In this document: one piece after another, positions 55,450-64,000 of the stretch | Layout: every line of letters starts with the position of its first letter | How positions within the stretch are numbered: the first letter of the stretch is position 1 | Source: Chelonoidis abingdonii | Lineage: Eukaryota > Chordata > Testudines > Testudinidae | Assembly: GCF_003597395.2 (NCBI RefSeq) | Contig: NC_133782.1 | Coordinates: forward strand, 4,406,973-4,470,972 | Direction of reading: 5' to 3' | Length of the DNA stretch: 64,000 nt | The notes under the pieces: model-generated | Seen by the model: only the letters and a program-made list of their open reading frames with translations | What the model was told of the DNA's origin: nothing | Databases searched by the model: none | Program-made: the position numbers and the translations under genes

Positions 55450-56937
55450 TAAAACCCCACTGTCCTTCAGGCTGGCAGTTCCTGTGGGGGATTGTTCTGA
55501 GTGGAAGGGATGTGTGTGTGTGTGTGTGTGTGGGGATTTTTTGTCAAAGTGAAATGTTGATTGATGACTTAGCAAGATGGGATCTGGCTGGTTTGATTCT
55601 TTGATTACTCTTTGCATCGCTGTAGATCCCAGCAGCCCAGTCAGCGTGCTGGACTCTGTGCAAACAGCCCAGGCCCCAAAGGGCTTCCAATCTACCATAA
55701 AAGAAGATGTGACATAGACTCAGGGGAAAGTGACGCTGACAAGAACATGCATAAGACAGGCCATCTCTGGATGAGATCCAAATGCTGCTGGCAGCAATTG
55801 GACTAGGAGGAGAGGATGCTGGCTTCCTGGACCTGTGTGGGGAGGGCGTTCCATGAACACGACACAGCATGGAGGAAAAGTGCCTGGCGGAGAAGCAGAT
55901 GGATGTAACTGCAGCACCTTGGGGCTCGCCTAGTGCCCTGCTCCCCTGCTGTGTGCCTCATGAGCAGAGAGTTTGTCCAGGCCAAGCTCAGTGCAGCAGC
56001 AGTGGGGCCCGGTACTGCATGCAGCTGGGCTTTTAGCACAACCACCTTCAGCCTCCCCGGGAGCTGTGGGAGAAAAGACCCTCCTGCTGTGAGAGGCTGA
56101 AGGATGTCAGTCTCACCCCAGAGATGTTCTCCAACTATTGGGGGTAGGGAGGAAGCCTGAGGCTACACACATCCCCACAAAACTGCCATAGGGAGCTGGG
56201 TTGGGGAAGGAGCAAGTACCCTTTACTGGCATGGGTAGGAGGGAGGGGGACAGGGCAGGGCCGCCAAGAGCAGGTTTGTGCCCCAGTGAAAAATATTTTG
56301 GGGCCCCCCAGCAAGGGTGGACCAGCTAAACAGGGCTGATGAAGCCAGGCCCCGGTAATTTGTACAGGCTTCCCTCTCTCGTCGTCTCTGGGGCAGAGCA
56401 CATTTTCCTCCCCAAGCCGCAGCAGAAAGAAACTGACGAAAGCGCCATGGTCCTGCCTCCCATGGTGTGTGGCCGCGTGGGCCTCTGCGGAAAGAGCAGC
56501 GTGACTTAGCCTGTTCCCATAACCCACCACCTCTCTACTTTCATCTGCCTGCTCTGCCCCTGCAGCCCAAACCCTGCCCTTCCTCCCGGCCTGCAGGAGC
56601 CTGAACTCTCAAAGGGGAAATGGCCTGTGAGTCACTGGGTCTGCTGCCAAGGAGCAGGGGTTTGCCTTGTTTGTGCCTGTGGCCAGCTCTGCTGGGCTGG
56701 AGAATGTAGGGCTGAGCCCTGGACTTCAGCTCAGATCCTGCATCCTTTGTTTGTCTGAGCTCGGCCCACATACCGGGGCTCTCCCAAGCTGCAGACACTC
56801 CACCATTGACTCAAAATACAACCCAGGAGAGTAAAACCAGAACAGCAGAAACTCCCGCCTCCATCCACACCATGCAGCCAGTCAGCCAGGGAAACACTGC
56901 AGCACACACTCTCCTGACCCCTTGGGTTTCCACCAAG
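55450..56937. other. Non-coding stretch, (TG)n and old repeat traces
   Basis: A (TG)n microsatellite covers 55511-55532. GCCCCAAAGGGCTTCCAATC at about 55674 resembles the ancient repeat at 30530. A hAT-like start, CAGGGCCGCCAAGAGC, is near 56256. No gene recognised. Confidence 0.5.
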
Positions 56938-57105
56938 CTACGTCTACACTGGTGCTGGAGGTGGGATTTCCATATCTGCGCTAGCACCGATTCAAAGCGT
57001 GCACTACCAATAGCAGTGTAGCTGCAGCAGTGCAGATGGCAGGACAGGTGAGTCACCCAGAGCACAATCCCATCTGAAGCCCTCCAGTGCCGGTGTAGAC
57101 ATTCC
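56938..57105. mobile_element. Palindromic MITE with GTCTACAC end
   Basis: CTACGTCTACACTGGTGCTG and GCCTCCAG-like CCCTCCAGTGCCGGTGTAGA plus CATTCC are inverted ends of a 168-bp unit. The interior GCGCTAGCACCGATTCAAAG has no coding capacity. The end matches the Harbinger terminus GTCTACACT. No target duplication was found. Confidence 0.65.
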
Positions 57106-57289
57106 CCGAGCACGCTCAGCCCCCTGCCCCAATGACACTGGTTCAAAACGGTGAGCTCTGAAAGGCAGCAGGTTCCATCTCCGCAGGATCAAGGGAAGGG
57201 AAGGGAATGCCAAAGTCAAGGTGCCTGGAGAACCCCCTGCCGTCAGCCCCCTCTCCCTGGAAGTTCCAGTGTGAGTGCCTCTGCTGACT

Positions 57290-57590
57290 TCAAGCAGTGC
57301 TAGATGGGGTGATGGGGGACACGGTCTCTCAGGCAGGATGGCTCCAGGCCACTTAGGGCTATATACGTCAACACCAACACTTTAAACTTCACTTGGGGCC
57401 AATCGGCAGCCAGTGCAGATCTGAGGACATGGTTGTCACCTGCACCCGGCCAGATATGCCTCTTAACAAGCCAGTCTCCACCTTCTCCACCAGCTTCCAC
57501 ATGGATTTAAGGTGCAGCCCCAGGCAGACAGCATTGCAGTGATCCAGCCTAGAGGTGATACAGATATGCAGCATGGGCCCATCCAGGAAG
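57290..57590 (-). mobile_element. L2 LINE fragment, ORF C-terminal region
   Basis: The minus strand shows the C-terminal part of L2-type LINE reverse transcriptase ORFs: ITSRLDHCNAVCLGLHLKS, a stretch for VEKVETGLLRG, LHWLPIGPK, and, after a frameshift, KFKVLVLTYIALSGLEPSCL. The order and spacing are as in L2 proteins (SRLDYCNAL... LHWLPV... YKVLLL). A frameshift and divergence make it a fossil. Confidence 0.8.
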
Positions 57591-59459
57591 AAAGGACACA
57601 GTTTCCTGGCTGGAAGAGGATGGATAGAAGCTGTGCTGGTCAGTGCTGTTATTTGATGGGAATCTAACCGGACCCCTGAACGGTGAACCTCGATGGTGAC
57701 GGCTGAGTGAATGCCCTCAATCAGGGGCTGACAGAGCCTAACCCAAGACTCTGCTGTCGTTGCAAAATCAGGGCCCTCACCCTTTATGGAATCACGGGTG
57801 GCTTATTTTTTATTTTCCACTCATCTTGCACATGACAACACAAACCAAAGACCACAATCCCTGCCTGTCACCTGACAGATACATATGGAACCAGGGCACC
57901 TAGACTGGATCGCTTGCCCTGGATTTCTGCCCCACGCACAACTGTCTCCTGCCTTTCCCCTCCCCTGTCCACAGTCACAGGAACTGAGAGCCCCAAACTG
58001 CCACAGTCAGGGCTCCCCCAGTCCAGGACTCGAAAGCCCCCACTTTATCCTACCCTCTATGCCACCCTATAGTGACCATCAGAGCAAGGCAGCTGCCATA
58101 CTCCATCTGTCGGCCTTTTGCGTGAGGGGAGGCTGCTGACTGCGAGGTGAGTCTTCATCCCAGAGACCCGACTAGGCCTGTGTGTATGTAAAGGCCTCTG
58201 GGGACGATAGGGACATGAGCAAGGAGCCCCTGCTTCCTGTGACTTTAGGGAAATTCTTCGCTCCTGCCTCACATGGGATCAAGGGAAGATCAAGCACAAG
58301 CTGTGAACAGTAGGGAAATTGTGGCTAATCAGTTTTAGGGTCAGTGCTGATGAGCTAACGCATCAAGGATTAAGGCCACGCCAAGCATTCTGGGTGAAAT
58401 AAAAAAACAGCTAAAGCTGGAGACTCTTAAGGGCTGTGAAGGAAGGTTAGAAGCCCTGGAAAAATCCCTGCGTCGTTTGTGTTCCTTCGAATCTTTCCCT
58501 CGCTGCTGTGCCTGGATTAAGATTTCAGCTAGGCAGTGACAATGAATAGGAGATGCAATTTGCCTACAGAGAAATCCTGATAGGATTGTGCTGTAGGTGA
58601 ACGTTCAGATGCTTCCCCCGTTGCATCCCTGGGATTAGAGAATAGATGTTTTTAATTTAATTGTATTCCTCTGACTTTTACTCCCTATTTCTTTCCTTCG
58701 GTGCTACTATCGCTCTTGCAGTAACCCGACACGAAACTCCCGGGGAGCTGAGCCAATATGACAGAGCACAGATCGGAGCAGTACATTTGCTAAAGGAACC
58801 TTAAATACTGATCCGGAAAAAGAGGAAGCATTCCCCGAGAGGGCCTGGCCCTTCACATGAAAATTACCCCAAGCAGGGTTTTTCCACTGGCAGCAGAAGC
58901 ACCAAGGAGAAGGGGACAGTCCCCTGGAGGTGGGGGTATACCAACAGAATGGTAAAGATAGATAGTCAGGGGAGCAGCTCGATTCTCTTTCAGGGAAACC
59001 TGCAAATCTCCAGGCTGGGATTTACCTTTGACTGTCCTGCGGGAAGCACGTTAGTCAAGTCTTGCATTAGGGTTAAGAGAGGTAAAGGACTCTCGCAGCC
59101 TGTTTCTTCATGTGGATTGAGGTGGGGAAAATCCTGCCCTGGATTTCTGGGACAATCTGAAATGGCCTCTAGCGACTGTTCTAGGGTGGAGAATAACTGG
59201 ATTTCGGAGGCCATCTGGAACTTTGACTCTGTTTACAGCCGAGAGAGGAAAGTAACCTGAACTGGACTATTGGCCCGTCTGGAATGGACTGTGTGCTCAA
59301 CCCTGGTTAAAGCTGCTACACAGCAGGTTGTACGGATGCCCTAGACTGATGGGAAACCTAGGTTAAATGAACACCTGATAAAACAAACTGATTGGACCCT
59401 AAGGAGTAAATGCTCAGCAGAGCGAGGGGATTTAGTTTGCATAACTCCCATTAACACAG
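57591..59459. other. Non-coding stretch, no gene seen
   Basis: Unique-looking DNA. A 58480-58720 segment with TGGATTAAGATTTCAGCTAG and GTGACAATGAATAGG is relatively AT-rich and could be a conserved non-coding element, but conservation cannot be judged here. No gene recognised. Confidence 0.45.
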
Positions 59460-59464
59460 TCTCC

Positions 59465-59900
59465 CAGGAGCACAGGACCGGCCATGCTGGGACAGGCCAA
59501 TGAGCCAGCTAGACCAGTATTCAGTCTTAGACAGTGGCCTGTGCCAGATGGCTCAGAGGAAGACATAAGCTCCCGATAATGCACCTAATTGTGCAATATT
59601 GTAGGGGGAAGAGTGTCCTGATCCCAGCTGGTGATCAGTTTAGTCCCTGAATCATTAGCTGTGGTGTTGTTTTTTTTCTGAGCTCATTTAAGGAAAGAGG
59701 CTACTTTTAATTTGTGTGTCTAATCCTTCAACAAAAAATCTTACCAAGCTGTTTCCTGCAATAATCATGTGGCAGTGAGTTCCATGGGATTACTACCCCT
59801 TGTGATAAAAGGCATTTCCTCATATGTGTTTTAAATCCACAGCCTTTTCATTCCAATCAATGCCCTTTCTCCTTTACACTGTTCTCCGTAATACAGGGGC
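59465..59900 (-). mobile_element. CR1/L3-type LINE 3' fragment
   Basis: The plus strand shows the reversed 3' end: GGCCATGCTGGGACAGGCCA, GCTAGACCAGTATTCAGTCT, GACAGTGGCCTGTGCCAGAT. Further on come GGCAGTGAGTTCCATGGGAT and TAAAAGGCATTTCCTCATAT followed by TTTTAAATC, all in the order of this LINE family. A T-run replaces part of the middle. It is older than the CR1 at 9617. Confidence 0.72.
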
Positions 59901-60554
59901 AGCATCTGACTGGCCTTCTGACCTGATTTCATCCACTACCAAAATTAATTCCTTGTGGGATGGGAAACAGCTGCCATTTCATAGCGCTTCGCAGCACTAA
60001 GCAGCCAGTCGGGTCTGGGAGCTAACAATACTGTATCCAACTGAACCAACTAGACAGAGTATGAGTAGCCCATGACAGCATCCAACTCTACAGACGCTAA
60101 CTAAAGTATAATGCTTACTGGCTTGCGTTAGTGCTTGCTGCAGAGTGTAATCCCATTGCAGGGAAGGGACTATATCCCACAGGCAGTGGTTCCAGGACTG
60201 GACCCTTAGGTTATGCACATTTCTGCAAGACAGCACTGCCAACAGCACAGTCCCACCCCCAGAAGACCATGCTTGGGGTGCTAGCTGAACTCCAAGTGGA
60301 GGTCAGGGCTGTGCCCAGCGAGGAACCTTGGAACCAGAGCTCACACAGTGTGCTGGGGGGGCAGGAGAGAGTGGGGCTCAGCAGGAGACCATTCTCAAGG
60401 CCCATAATTGCCCCAAGGCTCCTAAGCAGATAAATGTTTGTTACCCAGAACCAACAGGAGACAACGAAACTGGGCTGCTGCCCCGAGGTCCCGTGGTAGT
60501 GGGAGTTTGGTTATTAGTCTGGGGTACTAGGAAAACAGCTGGAGTGTTACTGTT
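59901..60554. other. Non-coding stretch, no gene seen
   Basis: No recognised repeat or exon. Confidence 0.5.
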
Positions 60555-60801
60555 ACGGGGGCAATGGGGAGAGGGATGTTTCACCCAAAGTTGTGGGGCA
60601 TCACTGTAAGGTAATGGAGGCAGCGGGGGGCTCTTACACCATGGGGGCTAATGGAGGGGAGGTTCACTTTGGGGTTATGGTGGCAGGGGGAGCAATTCTC
60701 CTTGGGGAAAATGGGGTGGGAGAGTCTCCCTGGGATGATAGAGGCAGTGGGGGCTGTTTTACCCTGGGGCGATGGGGGGAGTGTTTCACTCTGGGGTGGT
60801 T
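60555..60801. repeat. Degenerate minisatellite with two-part unit
   Basis: Units alternate long and short: A 60616-60652, B 60653-60678, A 60679-60712, B 60713-60739, A 60740-60773, B 60774-60800. The A+B periods are 63, 61 and 61 bp. A units carry GAGGCAGTGGGGGCTGTTTT-type sequence and B units GGGAGTGTTTCACTCTGGGG-type. A further degenerate copy precedes at 60555-60615. It makes stop-free frames on both strands (145 codons plus, 74 minus). The period is not a multiple of 3, which argues against coding. Confidence 0.8.
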
Positions 60802-63789
60802 GCATCTGCTGGGATTACAAGTGGAGGCTGGTGCTAGGCAAGTGTTTGGAGGCAAACAGACGGCTGGGTGGAACTATTCACTCAGCATGAGGAAGGATGC
60901 GCCAAGAGGGGCCACCTGGCCTTGTCCCAGCCCCTCCCCATGCCCTTTGACAGCCCTCCCCAGAGTAGCACTGGGGAGTCTCCCACCCCATCTTCAACAT
61001 GAAGCGGGGGTTGGGGAGCGAACAGGATGAATGGAGAGAAACATCTGGTAAACAAGGACCGTGCAGGAAGCGGAGAGCTGGCGGGATCCACCCTGCTCTG
61101 CCTGCCTGCCAGTCACGCTGTCCTCTAGAGTCCTTGGGGAGTTCTTTCTGCTGCCAGATGTTCTGCAGCTGCCTCAGCTGTTTCCTCTTCAGCCCCCAGC
61201 AGCCCAGTATCCTCTAGGAAGATCTCTCCTGCATTTCCTCCGAGGCTAGAGCCTCTCCCCACCTTTCCTCCAGCCCCCGCTTCCTCAGTGGCACAGTTTG
61301 CACAGTAATTCAGATCCTGCCCCTCTCTCTGTGCTCTGTCTGGTTCCCACCTCTCTTTCTCATTCCTTCCCCCTCTGCCTTTCCGTTCCGGCTGCATTTT
61401 GCTCCCCATTTCCCTCTATCTGTCCCTTTCTCTCGCTCTCCGTCGTGTCCCCCTTCTCCAGCTCCCTGTCGGTCTCTCTCCTGACCCTTCTGTTCCCCTC
61501 TCTCCTTGGCTGGTTCTCTCAAGGGGCCAATCCTGTGCTCTGGACGTGAGGTGGCTGCGGGTTTTGCCTATGGAGGTGCTGCAGGCTCAGGCCCATGTCT
61601 TTGCTTTTGCATGATACATTTCCCGTGAAGTGCTCTGGAAAATGGACCCATGTGAGCCAGCAGCTCTTTGCAGGCCCTACCCTGTCTGACCTCATGTTTG
61701 AGGCAGATGGGTGTTTCAGAGCTGGAGGGAGGGGGGAATCTGATATTCACAGCAGACTCCGGCAGAATTGGGAAGCAGGGTCCAGAGCTTTCGTTCAAAG
61801 TCAACCTTGTAAAAGGGGACGTTATCCTGCAAGCAATGTGGGGGGATGGGAGAGAGTCATCTGGCAAAGCAGTGGGAGGCCCCATATGCCTCCATAATTA
61901 CAGGGATCATTAGGGGATTAGAAGTGACACTAACTAACCCTGGGTGTTGGGAATCATGGACTCATTTGCAAAAGTAGCAAAGGGAGATAGAATGCAAGCA
62001 AAGGTCACCCACCATTAACCCAGCACAGCCAAGGCTCCCCCAGAGCAGCTCTCTCCTGACAGCCTTGCCTGGAAAATCCTTTTGTTGAGGAATCAGCAGA
62101 GGTGGCAGACTGGGGGGGCAGCGGAGAATGAAGATGCTCCAAATGCTGGTACCCAATCCGGGCTGGCATTAGACACCTACTTGGAAAAAAAAGGGCTGGT
62201 TAGTTTAAAACTCAACCTGGCTGAGAAAGAATTGACTCAGGGAGGAATTCAACCGCCCAAATTCTCTCCAGACTGCATGGGCTTGAGCTGAGCCCCCTAA
62301 AGCATAAGCAAGTGTGATTAGCTGTCTCTGCTGGAGCTCGAATAGCGGGAGGTGCTGTGGGTCAGGTCTGAGGTGCATCTGCAGAGCGGTGGGAGGCTAG
62401 GGCTGGAGCTGCGGGAGGTGCTGCAGAATCAGCAAGGAGGTGCACAGGAAAAAGTGCCTGTCATGCCATATCGAGCCATTTTCAATGTGATATTAATGCA
62501 GGGAACTAGCCTTCAGCAGCTAATTTTCAAACACAAGGGTAGGATCTTCCTCTATGACCATGATGTCAATCCAGAGGGACTCAAGGGTCCAGGGAGAATC
62601 AGGTCTTAGATGTGTGGCTTGATTAGTTAGAATGACTGCTCAGCCTGCTTTAAGCACAAAGGGACAAACAGCCTTGCAGCCCCTTTGCTCTGGTGAGGCT
62701 GCAAAAGAAAGGTGCCACAAAGCCCCAAGAATGATGCTTAAAGATCAGCCCTGACATAGAGCAGAGCCCAGCACATGCATAGCTGGAGATAGCCAGCCTT
62801 GTGCCATCCCACGTGGGAGCCCTGGGGCATGAGGCAGGGAGGGAGGTCACATAACTGGGGCATTCCTACACCCTGGCTGTTCCCGACAGCTGGAACAGCC
62901 CATAAGGGGTATTGCAGCTAGGGTGTAATTCAGGGCAGCTCCTGGAATGTCCCAGAACAGAAGATCAGAGCTTAGCTCTGGGGAAGGGATGAACTGGCCC
63001 ATAACCGTTTACAAAACATTGATTCCCATCTGGGGAAAAGTGTGAGGGCTGAAATCCAGAGCTGCATTTCCTGCTCTCAAAAAATGTCTGCAGAATTGAT
63101 GTCCAGTTTTTTTTGTTTTTTTTTACATTAAAGCGAAAGATGCAGCTGGCAGCCTGTGGGCTGGGTGTCCGTGAGCTGCAGATTGGGATGCCTGAGGTAC
63201 TAAAATAAAACAAGCTGACCCTCTCCCTGCACCATCCCATTTATAATGGAAATGCCAATGGAACCTTAATTGTAGCTGACACTGCAGAGCCCGGCAGCAA
63301 TGGCAGAGACTACACCTGCGCTCCCTGGGGATGGCTTTGAAGAGCTGTGGCTGTCACTATTCATATATCCCAGCAAACCTGGGCGATAGCTGCATTTACT
63401 TCCATCAGACTGCCCGGCAGACCATACAGACTGGAGGAAGCAGATAGGATTCAGAGAGCTTAGAGCTGATTAGCAGACAGGGTTTTCCCAAGAGGCAGAT
63501 GGTGCTGGATGGCTCCCAAGGTGAGGTGAGCTGGATGGGGTAGAAGGCTGGAGACCAGCCATTGCTCTAGACCAAAAAAGAGGGGGAAAAAAAAAGAGAA
63601 AGAGAGAGAGGAAATGGATTTAAATCGAACAAGTTCTACAACAGGACATGCAAATGATGGTTTATAGGGCATTTCCCTGAACCTCCTGTAGTGGGTGCAG
63701 ATGTTTTGATACCTGGAGGACCTCCAGATGCTAAGGGTCACATTTCAAAACAGGCTAAAAGTGATGTAGCACTAACTTCCTAGTGCCTA
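60802..63789. other. Non-coding stretch; polypyrimidine tract
   Basis: About 61310-61525 is a C/T-rich tract (CTCTCTCT, CCTTTCTCTCGCTC). A/G-rich runs lie at 63570-63615 and T-runs near 63106-63124. No gene recognised. Confidence 0.5.
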
Positions 63790-64000
63790 GGGGCAGGTTT
63801 TCAAAGATAATTAGATTCAGACAGGTACCCTGAGGGAGTTTCAAAAGCACTTTGAGGCCTAACTCCAACTGATTTCATCAACATCTTTAGGTTCCCTAAA
63901 TTCTTTTGAAAATCTGACCTTAAATCACTTCTGGAAATGTGACACAGGTTCCTAAATCTTCCAGGTGATTTTGAAAATTTTACCCTATTTACTATATTAG
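63790..64000. repeat. Foldback repeat, continues to the window edge
   Basis: AGGTTTTCAAAGATAATTAG pairs with CTAAATTCTTTTGAAAATCT and again with GTGATTTTGAAAATTTTACC. CCTAACTCCAACTGATTTCA is a decayed central core. It is related to the split repeat at 35325-35759. At least two units may be joined here. Confidence 0.55.

Noticed and set aside
61310..61525. 83-codon frame through the pyrimidine tract as a signal peptide-like protein
   Set aside because: The Leu/Ser/Pro composition is produced by the C/T-rich tract itself.
1..64000. CRISPR arrays, bacterial operons or prophage
   Set aside because: No regular direct repeats with unique spacers, no dense coding and all repeats are of vertebrate type.

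Overview
The window reads as nuclear DNA of a sauropsid, most likely a cryptodiran turtle. The evidence is its repeats: a CR1 LINE ending in the typical ATTCTATGATTCTA tail, two tRNA-derived SINEs whose 3' tails copy the CR1 tail, PIF/Harbinger elements with GTCTACAC termini, many amniote MIR relics, a Penelope-type 3' tail, hAT MITEs and ERV LTRs. The species call rests on recalled repeat families, not on a database search. I found no host protein-coding gene, tRNA, rRNA or CRISPR array that the sequence supports. The window is intergenic or deep intronic. Its long open frames are retroelement or transposase relics, or stop-poor frames through GC-rich palindromes, minisatellites and an assembly gap.

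Layout. 1-7.8 kb: mostly unique, moderately AT-rich DNA with one TA-flanked MITE, short palindromic repeats and a hAT MITE nested in a larger palindromic MITE. 7.8-9.0 kb: a solo LTR with a perfect 5-bp target duplication. 9.6-12.98 kb: a 5'-truncated CR1 on the minus strand, an older CR1-like fragment and a tRNA-SINE. 14-22.4 kb: MIR relics, a 222-bp Penelope-type insertion that is almost entirely a hairpin, a 336-bp hAT MITE, and a cluster of short palindromes. 22.6-27.6 kb: an ERV LTR split by a 4.2-kb Harbinger transposon that still shows both of its genes, a Myb/SANT-like gene (+) and a transposase (-), each broken. 29-40 kb: MIR, CR1/L3 and Penelope-like fragments, four hAT elements with target duplications, another SINE and palindromic MITEs. 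42-49 kb: GC-richer DNA with an LTR-like stretch and a degenerate minisatellite. 49.3-51.3 kb: a second Harbinger copy holding an 819-N assembly gap, followed by CpG-dense sequence that may be inaccurate. 51.5-64 kb: a second TA-MITE, a minus-strand solo LTR, an L2 fragment, a CR1/L3 fragment, a second degenerate minisatellite and palindromic repeats.

How the parts relate. The window records layered transposition. Cut-and-paste elements sit inside older elements, so relative ages can be read directly: hAT in palindromic MITEs at 6.6, 32.5 and 35.4 kb, and Harbinger in an LTR at 23.2 kb. Two likely trans-mobilisation pairs are visible: CR1 with the CR1-tailed SINEs, and Harbinger with short MITEs sharing its GTCTACAC end. 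No new biological system is demonstrated. The strongest leads are the Penelope hairpin insertion, the two-gene Harbinger with its MITE entourage, and the suspect sequence next to the gap.
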